A stretch of 64,000 nucleotides of DNA from Hygrocybe punicea (Eukaryota; Basidiomycota; Agaricomycetes; Agaricales; Hygrophoraceae): NCBI GenBank assembly GCA_963556145.1, contig OY744463.1:4216001-4280000 (forward strand), given 5' to 3'. Positions 1 to 10,637 of the stretch are shown here, piece by piece. The stretch's first letter is position 1. Each line of letters starts with the position of its first letter. A program made the translations under genes and the position numbers. The notes below the pieces were generated by a model. The model worked only from the letters and a program-made list of their open reading frames with translations. It had not been told where the DNA came from and searched no databases.

Positions 1-305
1 CCGCTTATACTCTCGCATACCTCTTGTCACTCAAAGTCTTTACCTTCAGTAGGGAAGACCTCACTGTTCACTCATCCTCTATAAGTCATACATCTGACTT
101 ATATTATTGTCAAGTATTTGTTATATCCCTCAAAGCTAACCTTTGATAGGATTCACACCACAACCCAACCACCCAACAGGAATACCCCAGAGTTATTAAA
201 GAGCTAAATCCTTGTTCCTAAAGGACAACAAGGTAATTTCCCGATCAACGACGCACTCCGGAAACCCTTGGTGTGGATTTGTTCAAACACTTCCCACGCA
301 AAACA
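1..305 (+). repeat. 5' LTR of the Gypsy element (right-hand part)
   Basis: Identical to 13244-13548 over 305 bases; the copies diverge at 306. It ends in CA (ACA at 303-305), as LTRs do. Only the R/U5-like right part of an LTR of about 1.9 kb is in the window, so the U3 promoter elements must be read from the 3' copy. Confidence 0.92.
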
Positions 306-310
306 GAAAT

Positions 311-328
311 TGGAGCCCACCGCGAGGA
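311..328 (+). other. probable primer-binding site
   Basis: Five bases after the LTR end the sequence begins TGGAGCCCACC. The leading TGG would pair with a tRNA 3' CCA, and position and polarity fit a minus-strand primer-binding site. I cannot assign the tRNA species without the tRNA set of the organism. Confidence 0.5.
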
Positions 329-402
329 CCAAGGTTCATCAATAACTCTCTCATATTCCCACTCATATCCATTATCAACTCTACAGTTAATAGTCCTTCC
401 CA

Positions 403-3400
403 ATGACTATTACATCCACTCTTACCCCAGACATGATGCCCCTTCTAGGCCAGAAGGGAGCACCATCAAAGTTCACAGGCAGCCATGAGGATATCAAACG
501 CTTCCTCAGGCACTACAACCAAGTTAGCAAAGCATATGGTCTAACAGATGCTGACAAATGTGATCGCATTGTGGACTATTGCTCTTGCAAGGTAGTCAAA
601 TTGATTGAAGCTCTGGATAGCTTCATGAGATCTGACTGGACCAAATTAGAAGCAGACTTCTTGAAGTACTATGATGCTGCTTATAAAGAAACACGTTACA
701 TCCTCAGAGATCTCTCAACTCTGACACGCCTTTGGAAACAAAAAGAGATCAAGACACTTACCAGATGGAAACGCTATGAACGTAAATTTGTTACCATCGC
801 AGGATGGCTTGAAGCCAAGAAGAAGATTTCCACAGATGAAAAAGCTGCATACTTTTGGTCTGGAATCAACAAGCATTTACGTCATCGCATTGAGCTCAGA
901 CTTAGCTCTGGCTCAACTCCCCTAGATGTAACCAAGCCATTCCCAATGGACAAAGTCATCAAGGTTGCAGAGATCCTATTTGAACGCAATCGATTTGACA
1001 TTAATCTGGCAGATTCTGATGATGAAATTCCTGATAGAGACAGGGATGATGATTCAGATTCTTCCAGTGATGAATCATCAGATGATGAAAGTGATTCTGA
1101 TTACAATGAAAGATACAAGAAGAAGAAGTTGGAAAAGAAGAAGAAGAGTCACAGGTATAAAGTGGATTCTGAAGATGAAACTCCCAAGAAAGCTACCAAG
1201 AAGGATGTTGATAGGAAGGATACCTTCAAGAAAGGGGCAGAGAAGAAGACCAAATCTGTACAAGATGAGGTTGAAGCCCTAATCAAACAAATGGGAAACC
1301 TATCACTGGATGATCAGCGTTATGGACTAGCTTATTATAAGGCAATTAAGCTAGACCCAGATGTTGCCCATTGTGTCAAAGCACCCCTCCTACACCAACC
1401 AAGAACCCTTCCAAAGCCTCCTGGAATCCTTCAGAATCAAGTACCTAGCAAAGCACCATTTACTGCAGATATTGGAGCTCGTGAACCCATCACCTGTTTC
1501 GGTTGTGGTATAAAAGGACATGGACTCCAGATATGCCCCAAGATAAATGAACTTATTCAGTCAGGAACTCTCATTAGAGATCCCCTTGGGAAACTAGTCA
1601 AGAGTGATGGATCCAACATACGCCGCCGCATGGGTGAAACAATAATTCATGCTCTAGAACGGAACGCTTCAGAAGCATTACAGACCAACTTCTATGCTCT
1701 TCAAGACCCATTCTCTGACTACTATCAGTCAGATGCTGAAGAAGATATGGATGCATTCTATACACCGGCCACTTATGTTGGACACAATGGTATAGAAGAT
1801 GTTCAGATTATGGCTGCTGACAGAGGCCAGCACAAGATTACCTCTGCCAGAAAAGAAGCATTTGATGGAGTTTACCCACCTGCTAGACAGAGGAACAAGG
1901 ACAAAGAAAACCTTAAACCAAGATCTACAGGCACTACTGCCAAACCTGCTTCAAAGCAGAATCTCAATCAGGAAAATGTTCCTGCACCAGCAAACATTCC
2001 TAAAGGAAATCCACCTACTCGCATTGAAGAAATTCGCCAAATGCAACCCATTCCATTTGATATCAGAGTACCTAGGACTGTACAACCCCCAGTTGCCAAT
2101 GGAGACATTGAAATGCAGGACATTACAAACAAGTCTCACACTTCTAAAGCAACTCCTGACAAGTCAATTCCACGTCCCAAGTTACCACTCAGGCAGTCAG
2201 AACTATCATCTAACATGGGAGATACTCAGGTTATCAACCAAATCCTTGATACCCCAGTTACTCTCCAAGTTAGGGAAGTTCTAGCTTCATCCAGAGATTT
2301 ATCAGACCAGCTTACAGAGATGCTGAAGAGAAAGAATCCCAAGGTCTCTGTAGTTGCAAGCACATATGCCCCAAGACAACATGGAATATTAATCAAGCTC
2401 AGAATGGAATGTGATAATTATCCTATCACTGCCATTATTGACACAGGATCCCAGCTCAATGTTGTCAACAAAGAAATTTGGAAAGCAAGAATACGCAGAC
2501 CAGTTGATTTAGGAAAAAGTCTTACCATGAATGATGCTAATGGAGGAGTAGGAACCCTCAAAGGTCTGGTACCAAATGTCCCATTGACATGTGGAGGTGT
2601 TCTTACTTATGCAGATCTATTCATTGGTGAGTCTGTACCATTCGATTTACTTCTTGGAAGACCCTGGCAAAGGGGAAATTTTGTCACTATTGATGAAAGA
2701 ATTGAAGGAACATATCTAGTTTTTAAAGATGCCTCAGACTCTGGAGCCAAGTTTGAAATAATGGTTACAGCAGACCATTATCCTCCACCTCAGAGACATG
2801 ACCAGATTTTCACAATTACTGCATCGGAAAATAATTCTTCCTGCAATAGTGCTACTCCTAGCACCAGTTCAGATTGCATACCACCCAGATTTAGGAGGTT
2901 CCCCATTTCTGAACCCCAGGATTCAGAAGAATTATTTTCCAGTGAAGAAATAAATTCTCAAAACCTAGAAGAGGATAACCTGGAATTTGATATGTCCCTG
3001 GAAGATATTCCAGATTTAATCAACTCTTATGGAGATATCATAGATTTGGACACACCCTGCAGAAGTGATCCAGAAATTGATAAACCCCCTAGGATATCTG
3101 ATGGACAGGCTCATGAAGAAGCTCCATTGTCCTCAGAACCAGAATCAAATTCCAAGGTAAATTATTCTTATAAGGATATAGTGGAATTAGTTTTGGAGAA
3201 CAATGGACAACAAGCAGATAAAAGTGCAGGTCCAGAGGAGACTACCACAGAACCCTCTGGCATGCAGAGGAACCCCCCCCAATTTTTAATCAATGAAATC
3301 CCACTTCCTCGCGCTGTAGATTGGATCCACACTGAGTGGAACCCAAATGCGGCTCAGACAATCATCGCGGCGCTCGGCGATCAAGTTGAAGACCGACCCC

Positions 3401-5991
3401 AATCAGCCCGTTTCCTTTTTGCATCTCCTCTCGGATATCGACTCCCCCCCAAGCGGGATCGCTTCGGGACTCCATTCGAACATGGGGTCCTCTTAAATAC
3501 GACGCTGGCCGCCATGGATTCGTCTGGTGCCCCTCCTTCGTTAAGGATGGGGCACCTCGTTTTTCAATTTTATCCTGTATCACCACCCCCTTCATATTCC
3601 ACGTCGGACGACTCTACTTCAGAATCTACATTACATTTATCACCTTTATCGTCTATGTTTGATCCACGTCCATTATTTCCACCGCTCTTCCCAGTCCACA
3701 CGTCTGCCACGTCACCGTCATCACCACCCCCTTGTCCCTCATCGCGTACTCTTTCATCTCGCGCGTCAACACCGGCCATCAACGACCGTATCGATGGCGA
3801 CGACCAGAGCGAGTACGCGGACGACGAATGGAACTGCGACAATTCCATTGAAGGATGGGAGTGGGACGGAGACGCCGTGAGTAGCTATACCAATACTCTC
3901 AGAGAATGTTCACCACCCCCTCGCAAGATGAATCAATCAGACTCGGATGACGAACGATTCGCCCCGGCGGCGAACGTCGCCATCGCTGAGGCCCCATTGG
4001 CCACTTTATTCACCATTCAATCTGCTACAGGACCATTTTTAAGCCCTCCCTCGAATAATCCCCCCAGTCACGAACGACCGGCATCGTATGCCGGTACCCA
4101 CCTCAAGCAACCCCCCGAAGCTGCCCTTGTGCATAACCTCGTCGCACAAATAGTGCCGTCCATCAACATGGACCTCCCCGACTTCGATAACGACTTACGC
4201 GATTACACCATGGCCGAATCGCGATCACATGCGATATCAGTACGTATCGATCGAGACCCATCTTTAGCTCTCGTTAATAATGATATGGAGGCACAGGAGC
4301 TACCCGCCCCCTCGCGCTTCCTCGCGACATCGAATATCCGTATCACACGTCACCCCATTCCCGCAGTACGCGATAATCCCTCCACGCCACCTAGCCTACT
4401 CTATCCTGAACAGGAACCACCCCCAAGACCCCTCCTCAATGGACCCTGGTTCCCTCAAGACCTCCGCTTCCCATTTCAGTCACCCCCTCCTTCCCCTTCC
4501 CCATCTTTCTTTCGTGATCCTTATGCCACCCCTTCTCCTATAGTGTCACCCATGTATTCTCCTGTTTTAAATTCTTTTAGTCCAGATTGTGATCCCTTTG
4601 AAGAATCCCCATCTACTGTTTATGAAGTCCCCAATGCTGATCCAAGAGATCCAGCCAATGTAAATTACCTGGAATACCTTGTACACCCACCTTCCTCTAT
4701 CAATGATGATAGTTTTTCCTTGTACATGGATCAGGAAGACCCAGCTGAAGAAGACAATGTCTCCTCAGACACACCCCTCATTCCCAAAATTCAGACTCTT
4801 AGGCCACCCATACCTTGTCCAAATTTAGAGGAGACTGGAGACAGTGACAATAGAATTCAAGGACACCCACCCAGCAGGACCTGGATCAGTCCTGAATCTA
4901 TTTTTGGATCTTCAGATGAAGAATTTTCAGATTCTTCAGACTCTTCAGATTGTTCAATGGACCTGGAGACAGACTCAGAAGATGAATTGGATATGTTTAG
5001 ATGGGAGGATGAAGTGAAGGACCATCCAACAATCAGCCCTAATCCAGGATCAAGTTCTCATTGTGACCCACCTCCCCCAGTTGTATCTACAACTGATGTG
5101 GACATTCTCAAAGCTAGTTCATTAAATCCAATGGCCAAGCCATTCATTCCATCAACATCCATTCACAAATCAGATGATCCCTGGCCCCCTCCAGAAGGAG
5201 CAGAGATCACCTCATTGTCTGATGAAGATACACAGATTCCTTTTGACAAGGCAAAGTCTTTACATGCCTTGGAGACCAATATTCCTCAAGAGAATAATTC
5301 TAGATTGTTATCCCCTATTTCTCTGGAAACCATCCCTGCTCTTAGGTCTAATTTCCCAGAGACCAATCTTCTCTGTCAATTGGAAGCTGAAGTACCCCTT
5401 CAATCTTCATCCACCCCTATTCAAGTATTCGCTATTACCACTTCAGAACAAGGCCACTCACAACCTCATGATCATCCACAACCTCGTGACTTAGCTGCAG
5501 CACAGATCCTTGCAGCTGAGCCAGACTTCCATACTACTCAGGATGTTCATTTGGGAATTCTTAGTGCAATTCGTGGTGCCATTGTAGAAGGAATTCGTCG
5601 TATTGGAGCAAGACTTGCTACTCAAGCTTGGAAGTTTCGCATTGACCAGAGACCTGTCAATGATCCAGTTCATCTCTACTTCTATCGTCAATGCTATCTG
5701 TTTCGTTTTCTGGACAGAGAAAACAAACTACCTCCTCCATCCAATCCTACTTCTCACAACAAGCCTATTCGTTTTCTGGAATCCAACCCCCTTCTCACTC
5801 ATGAAGAAATTGAATTTCTTCGAAATGCTTCCATGGTATTTCGCTCCAATCGCAGATTTCTACTTGCAGATGCAATTAACACTGTCCTGGACATGCGCTT
5901 TCGTCGCTCTGATACAATCAATGCTCTCTTCGATGAAGGATACTTTGACATACCAGATTTCAGCAGACCCTGTCAAAGGCCTCCTCAATAA
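403..5991 (+). CDS. gag: Gag-protease polyprotein of the Gypsy element (1862 aa)
   Basis: The frame starts about 100 bp after the 5' LTR. Residues 1 to about 330 are a capsid-like region followed by an acidic stretch and a Lys-rich stretch. A CX2CX4HX4C zinc knuckle (first Cys about residue 365) marks nucleocapsid. A retropepsin-type aspartic protease with an I-I-D-T-G-S motif is at about residue 680. The remaining 1100 residues are long, acidic and Ser/Pro-rich, which is unusual for Gag. Bases from about 3300 to 4560 are visibly more GC-rich, with codons such as CGC, GCG and GAC that are rare on either side, so an in-frame acquired module is possible. The stop is at 5989-5991, inside the overlapping upstream part of the Pol frame (+1 relative to Gag). 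The product should form particles and process itself; function is inferred from motifs. Confidence 0.88.
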   Translation: MTITSTLTPDMMPLLGQKGAPSKFTGSHEDIKRFLRHYNQVSKAYGLTDADKCDRIVDYCSCKVVKLIEALDSFMRSDWTKLEADFLKYYDAAYKETRYILRDLSTLTRLWKQKEIKTLTRWKRYERKFVTIAGWLEAKKKISTDEKAAYFWSGINKHLRHRIELRLSSGSTPLDVTKPFPMDKVIKVAEILFERNRFDINLADSDDEIPDRDRDDDSDSSSDESSDDESDSDYNERYKKKKLEKKKKSHRYKVDSEDETPKKATKKDVDRKDTFKKGAEKKTKSVQDEVEALIKQMGNLSLDDQRYGLAYYKAIKLDPDVAHCVKAPLLHQPRTLPKPPGILQNQVPSKAPFTADIGAREPITCFGCGIKGHGLQICPKINELIQSGTLIRDPLGKLVKSDGSNIRRRMGETIIHALERNASEALQTNFYALQDPFSDYYQSDAEEDMDAFYTPATYVGHNGIEDVQIMAADRGQHKITSARKEAFDGVYPPARQRNKDKENLKPRSTGTTAKPASKQNLNQENVPAPANIPKGNPPTRIEEIRQMQPIPFDIRVPRTVQPPVANGDIEMQDITNKSHTSKATPDKSIPRPKLPLRQSELSSNMGDTQVINQILDTPVTLQVREVLASSRDLSDQLTEMLKRKNPKVSVVASTYAPRQHGILIKLRMECDNYPITAIIDTGSQLNVVNKEIWKARIRRPVDLGKSLTMNDANGGVGTLKGLVPNVPLTCGGVLTYADLFIGESVPFDLLLGRPWQRGNFVTIDERIEGTYLVFKDASDSGAKFEIMVTADHYPPPQRHDQIFTITASENNSSCNSATPSTSSDCIPPRFRRFPISEPQDSEELFSSEEINSQNLEEDNLEFDMSLEDIPDLINSYGDIIDLDTPCRSDPEIDKPPRISDGQAHEEAPLSSEPESNSKVNYSYKDIVELVLENNGQQADKSAGPEETTTEPSGMQRNPPQFLINEIPLPRAVDWIHTEWNPNAAQTIIAALGDQVEDRPQSARFLFASPLGYRLPPKRDRFGTPFEHGVLLNTTLAAMDSSGAPPSLRMGHLVFQFYPVSPPPSYSTSDDSTSESTLHLSPLSSMFDPRPLFPPLFPVHTSATSPSSPPPCPSSRTLSSRASTPAINDRIDGDDQSEYADDEWNCDNSIEGWEWDGDAVSSYTNTLRECSPPPRKMNQSDSDDERFAPAANVAIAEAPLATLFTIQSATGPFLSPPSNNPPSHERPASYAGTHLKQPPEAALVHNLVAQIVPSINMDLPDFDNDLRDYTMAESRSHAISVRIDRDPSLALVNNDMEAQELPAPSRFLATSNIRITRHPIPAVRDNPSTPPSLLYPEQEPPPRPLLNGPWFPQDLRFPFQSPPPSPSPSFFRDPYATPSPIVSPMYSPVLNSFSPDCDPFEESPSTVYEVPNADPRDPANVNYLEYLVHPPSSINDDSFSLYMDQEDPAEEDNVSSDTPLIPKIQTLRPPIPCPNLEETGDSDNRIQGHPPSRTWISPESIFGSSDEEFSDSSDSSDCSMDLETDSEDELDMFRWEDEVKDHPTISPNPGSSSHCDPPPPVVSTTDVDILKASSLNPMAKPFIPSTSIHKSDDPWPPPEGAEITSLSDEDTQIPFDKAKSLHALETNIPQENNSRLLSPISLETIPALRSNFPETNLLCQLEAEVPLQSSSTPIQVFAITTSEQGHSQPHDHPQPRDLAAAQILAAEPDFHTTQDVHLGILSAIRGAIVEGIRRIGARLATQAWKFRIDQRPVNDPVHLYFYRQCYLFRFLDRENKLPPPSNPTSHNKPIRFLESNPLLTHEEIEFLRNASMVFRSNRRFLLADAINTVLDMRFRRSDTINALFDEGYFDIPDFSRPCQRPPQ

Positions 5992-8900
5992 AGGACAGCA
6001 TCCAATTGTAACAAGTCTGTTTGGTATAATTGAACCAATGTTTTTATTTTATATGCTGCTCTTTCTGTTGATGTACAGATTTTTCTTTTCCTTTACAGAA
6101 TTGCTCTTATGTCTTTTTCTCACTATAGTTGAACACTTACCCCTAATCTCCATAATCTCCAGAATTGTTGTGTTTTATTTATGCTTTCTTTTAAATTTTT
6201 TCTTGCAGGACAATACCTTGCAAAGTACCATTACTAGTCCAGAGGATTCTAGTACTGTACAAGCCACTGCAGTCAATGAAGAACCACTCTTTGTCCTGTA
6301 TGCCACTGTGCATCACCAAGAAGAATCAGATAATCCCATCCCTAATTGTTCAGTCAAGAACACCATGATCCATATAGAAGATAAATCAGACTCTGAAAAT
6401 AGAAATTCTGAAGAGGCAGATGCTATGCCCTTTCTTCTAGAAATTTCAGATTCAGAAGATGATGATGAAGAAGAAGCAGATTATTATTATACCATTGGAG
6501 GAAGAGAAGAGACCTTACCATACAGTGAGGATGACATCCTCATTGTCCCTTCTCAAGATTATAATGATGAAGGATATCCAAATGTGCTATCAGCTTACAA
6601 GAGAGTTGATCAGAAAGTGCATCCAGTGCAAGGAACATTCCCAGAGACTGCTAGAGTCACAAGGCAGTTTCCCCATGACCCCCTTGCCAATCTCCCTCAA
6701 TTGCCAACACACCCTCCAACATTCACCCCTACCCAGAAACTCTCATTGGAATGTTTAGAGTTTCTCAATATCAATCATACAGGATTTTTATGGCCAGAAG
6801 AAGAGAAATTATTCGCTCATGTGATGTTCCTCAATCAAGAATCTATTGCATTTGAAGACAAAGAGAGAGGAACACTCAAGGATTCATATTTCTCCCCATA
6901 CATCATGCCAGTAATCCCACATACCCCATGGGTATATAGGAACATCCCTATCCCCCCAGGAATTAGAGAAAAAGTCATTGAAGTCCTCAAGCTCAAGGTT
7001 GAAGCCAATGTATATGAAGCCAGTCAATCTTCATATAGATCCAGGTGGTTTTGTGTGTTGAAGAAAGATGGAAAGCTTCGAATTGTCCATGACCTGCAGC
7101 CTCTGAACAAAGTTACTATCAGAGATGCTGGACTCTTACCCATTATTGATGACTTTGTGGAGCCATTTACTGGAAGGCAATGCTACACAGTGTTTGATTT
7201 AATGTGGGGATTTGATGCTAGGAAAGTCCATCCAGATTCACGCGATATGACTGCATTTTGGTCACCCCTTGGATTACTTCGCCTTACATCACTGCCCACT
7301 GGATTCACCAATTCACCTGCTGAATTCCAGAGATGCATGACTTTCGTTCTTCAAGATGAAATGCCTGAGATAGCCAATATCTTTATTGATGATTGCTCTA
7401 TCAAAGGACCAGTTTCAAATTACCTGGACACAGAAGGAAAACCAGAAGTGCTCACAGACAACCCAGGAATCAGGAGATTCATCTGGGAACATGCTTGTGA
7501 TGTACATCGCATAATGCACAGAATTAAACGTGCTGGAGCTACTTTTTCAGCCAAGAAGACACAGATTTGCAGACAAGAAGCTATTATAGTCGGACAGAAG
7601 TGTACCCCAGCAGGACGCATTCCTGAAGATGACAAAGTTTCAAAAGTTCTTAGTTGGCCACCACTTAAGACTCCCAGAGATGTCAGAGGATTTTTGGGAC
7701 TCTGTGGCACAGTTCGTGTTTGGATTCAAGATTATTCCCTTCTTGCAAGACCCCTCACAGAATTAGTTCACAAAGGAGCAGAGTTCATTTGGGATGAAAG
7801 GAGACAAGCAGCCTTTGATACTCTGAAGCAAAGAGTATCATCAGCTCCTGCTTTAAATCCCATTGACTATCATTCAGACAACCCTGTCTTTTTATCAGTT
7901 GATAGCAGTGCTATCGCTGCAGGATTTATTCTCTCACAGATTGATGACAATGGAAGACGCCGTCCAGCTCGTTATGGATCACTACCCATGAATGAAAGAG
8001 AGTCCAGATATTCCCAGCCCAAATTGGAATTATATGGACTCTATCGCGCATTACGTCACTGGCGAATTCATCTTATTGGAGTGAAGAATTTGCATGTTGA
8101 AGTTGATGCTAAATACATCAGAGGCATGCTTAATGAACCTGATCTCCAACCCAATGCCGCAATCAACAGATGGATTCAGGGAATCCTTCTTTTTGATTTC
8201 AATTTAATTCATGTCCCAGCAAAGCAATTTAAAGGACCAGATGCCCTCTCCAGGAGAGAATTAGCAGAGGATGAAGAAATAATAGAACATGATGATTCCT
8301 GGCTGGATGACATTGCACTGCTCATTCATGTCCCAGACCCTCACCAAGTCAAGAGATATTGTTTCTCTACTCCCACAAAATTGCCATACAAGACTAGCAC
8401 ACTCCCATCCTCAAATGCTCCTAGATCGAAACAGGAGAAAATACTTCAGGATGTATATCATTTCCTCTCCACACTAGAAATGCCTCCTACAGAATCTTTG
8501 CAGGCTCATAAAAGATTTCTGAAGAAGGTTTCAGAATTCTATCTCAAAGCAAGACACATGTTCAAGAGAAATGGAAAACGATCTCCTTTATTGGTAATCA
8601 TGAACCCAAGGAAGAGAATAGCCATTCTGACTCAGGCTCATGAGAACCTAGGACATAAAGGGGAACATGCAGTATTCGATTTAGTACGACTTCGTTTCTA
8701 TTGGCCACACCTCAGGACAGATGTTCGCCATCATGTTTCATCCTGTCATGAATGTCAAATTCGTACCTTAAAGAAGATGGAGATATCCCCTACCATTTCT
8801 ACTCCCACCACTCTATTCCAAAAGGTTTACATTGATGTGATGTCTATGCCACCATCAGGAGGATTCAATTTCATTGTTGCTGCCCGTGATGATCTCTCAG

Positions 8901-9829
8901 GCACAACTGAAGTTCGCGCCATTCGTTCCAACAATTCCCAGAACCTAGCAAAGTTCTTCTGGGAACAGATCTATTGTCGCTATGGAGCCATTGGTCATGT
9001 AGTCACAGACAATGGAAGCGAAGTCAAAGGTGCATTTGAAATCCTACTTCGTCGTATGAAGATTCCTCAGGTTCGCATCACACCTTACAACAAACATGCC
9101 AATGGAGTAGTGGAACGTGGACATTTCACATTAAGAGAAGCTATTGTCAAATCTTGTGACAAGGACAAATTTGGAGGAATTCGAAACTGGCATAAGCATG
9201 TTGAAGCTGCTATGTTCGCAGATCGAATCACAGTTAGTAGTGTGACAGGATATTCACCCTACTACCTCCTACATGGAATGCACCCTCTCCTACCATTTGA
9301 TCTTTCAGAAGCAACCTTTATGGTTGAAGGCTTTCGTTCAGGCCTCTCTACCTCAGAATTGCTGATGCTCCGCATCAGGCAATTAGAAAGGCATCAAGAA
9401 GACATAGACAAAGCAGCTACCACATTGGAACAAGCATGTTTCAGATCAAAATTGCAATTTGAACGCAGATTTCATAAACGCCTGCAGAAACGCAATTACG
9501 AATCAGGAGAATTAGTTTTAATTCGGAACAGTAGACTGGAGTCTACTGTAGGAAAATTCAAGACTGAACCACGTTATCTTGGACCCTTTGAAGTTGTTCA
9601 GAGAACTCCCAAAGGGAACTACATATTGAAAGAACTAGATGGAACCGAACATGCTGAACGTTACGCCGCGTTCAGAATCTTGCCATATATTTCTCGGAAT
9701 CACCCATTCCTTCTAGACCCGATTGATCCAGAAGATTCAGATAATCCCATGGATTCAAGCTCAGACCATGATTCCCCTAGCGAACCCGATTCCATTCATT
9801 CAGATAAAAATACATCACACCAGTATTAA
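5603..9829 (+). CDS. pol: Pol polyprotein: reverse transcriptase, RNase H, integrase
   Basis: The open frame overlaps gag by 389 bases in the +1 frame. Reverse transcriptase (about residues 450-620) has an F-I-D-D catalytic box in place of the usual YxDD. RNase H (about 760-870) starts with S-V-D-S-S. Integrase follows, with an HHCC zinc finger (GHKGEH ... CHEC, about 1015-1060), catalytic Asp in Y-I-D-V and V-T-D-N-G, Glu in V-V-E-R, and a C-terminal L-G-P-F element; no chromodomain is seen. The frame from 5603 to about 6208 reads as T-rich, hydrophobic, low-complexity protein and ends in a pyrimidine tract plus CAG (6201-6208). I therefore suspect an intron acceptor there and mature Pol coding from 6209, first as a very acidic stretch. 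The listed start is only the ORF limit; real entry is by splicing or +1 frameshifting. Confidence 0.88.
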   Translation: MEQDLLLKLGSFALTRDLSMIQFISTSIVNAICFVFWTEKTNYLLHPILLLTTSLFVFWNPTPFSLMKKLNFFEMLPWYFAPIADFYLQMQLTLSWTCAFVALIQSMLSSMKDTLTYQISADPVKGLLNKGQHPIVTSLFGIIEPMFLFYMLLFLLMYRFFFSFTELLLCLFLTIVEHLPLISIISRIVVFYLCFLLNFFLQDNTLQSTITSPEDSSTVQATAVNEEPLFVLYATVHHQEESDNPIPNCSVKNTMIHIEDKSDSENRNSEEADAMPFLLEISDSEDDDEEEADYYYTIGGREETLPYSEDDILIVPSQDYNDEGYPNVLSAYKRVDQKVHPVQGTFPETARVTRQFPHDPLANLPQLPTHPPTFTPTQKLSLECLEFLNINHTGFLWPEEEKLFAHVMFLNQESIAFEDKERGTLKDSYFSPYIMPVIPHTPWVYRNIPIPPGIREKVIEVLKLKVEANVYEASQSSYRSRWFCVLKKDGKLRIVHDLQPLNKVTIRDAGLLPIIDDFVEPFTGRQCYTVFDLMWGFDARKVHPDSRDMTAFWSPLGLLRLTSLPTGFTNSPAEFQRCMTFVLQDEMPEIANIFIDDCSIKGPVSNYLDTEGKPEVLTDNPGIRRFIWEHACDVHRIMHRIKRAGATFSAKKTQICRQEAIIVGQKCTPAGRIPEDDKVSKVLSWPPLKTPRDVRGFLGLCGTVRVWIQDYSLLARPLTELVHKGAEFIWDERRQAAFDTLKQRVSSAPALNPIDYHSDNPVFLSVDSSAIAAGFILSQIDDNGRRRPARYGSLPMNERESRYSQPKLELYGLYRALRHWRIHLIGVKNLHVEVDAKYIRGMLNEPDLQPNAAINRWIQGILLFDFNLIHVPAKQFKGPDALSRRELAEDEEIIEHDDSWLDDIALLIHVPDPHQVKRYCFSTPTKLPYKTSTLPSSNAPRSKQEKILQDVYHFLSTLEMPPTESLQAHKRFLKKVSEFYLKARHMFKRNGKRSPLLVIMNPRKRIAILTQAHENLGHKGEHAVFDLVRLRFYWPHLRTDVRHHVSSCHECQIRTLKKMEISPTISTPTTLFQKVYIDVMSMPPSGGFNFIVAARDDLSGTTEVRAIRSNNSQNLAKFFWEQIYCRYGAIGHVVTDNGSEVKGAFEILLRRMKIPQVRITPYNKHANGVVERGHFTLREAIVKSCDKDKFGGIRNWHKHVEAAMFADRITVSSVTGYSPYYLLHGMHPLLPFDLSEATFMVEGFRSGLSTSELLMLRIRQLERHQEDIDKAATTLEQACFRSKLQFERRFHKRLQKRNYESGELVLIRNSRLESTVGKFKTEPRYLGPFEVVQRTPKGNYILKELDGTEHAERYAAFRILPYISRNHPFLLDPIDPEDSDNPMDSSSDHDSPSEPDSIHSDKNTSHQY

Positions 9830-10637
9830 TGGAAGAAATAAAATACGATATCGCGCCATGCTTAGTCCAAGAAATAATGAAGAAATGTGTATGGAAAGGA
9901 GATGTAAAAAGTGACAGACAAACAGTGACCCCACCCAGATCCTAGAAGCCAATCCCAGATATTCCACCCCTGCTACATGCCCAGAGACCAGTGTACCGCT
10001 CTATGGAAGGACATCCCCCAATCCCACCTCCCATCGTTTGCCGGAAACGAACGTACAATCGTTGAAGCTCGGAATTAGAAAAATAACGCAAGACTAGGCC
10101 AAGAAATAGTTAATGACAAGAAAAGCGTTTACAAAAGAACGACTCACCCTCTTTTTCGAAAAGGGGCCGTTGTTTTTTTTTTTTAGGAGAATAAATAATT
10201 GGGGCTAGCAGAATTCATAGCCGTGGATAGTTATGATTCCCTGGCAGCGGAATAGCAGGAGAAAAGGAGCTGGCGCTCGAACGCGCAGGACAAAGCTGAG
10301 GAAAAAGGGGAACGCAAATGTCAGTCTAATATACGCTCCTACCCATCAAACACATGGCACACATGTGCTCAGCAACCATATGACCAGAAGCCTGGACCGA
10401 ATTGTGGCGCATCACACATCAGACCCTTAGAATTCCCAAACTGGAAATTTGTTACCAATTGACAAATTGGGACACATCAATCATTTACCTAATGTAGACT
10501 ATGTTGCCGCAGGCACGCAACTAGCCTAAATCAGAACCATTGGACCAATATGCCGGACATGCCAAATACATTCATTGCCGAACCTGTTTATTTTTTTTGG
10601 ACACTACAAGTAGTGTTCTACACATTCCTTAAATATC
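9830..10637 (+). other. non-coding spacer between Pol and ORF3
   Basis: No convincing coding frame. It holds a 12-base T run near 10171-10182 preceded by a short CTTTTTCGAAAAGG palindrome. A T-run at about 10590-10600 and TTAAATATC lie directly before the ORF3 start and could act as a small promoter; this is a guess from composition. Confidence 0.4.
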
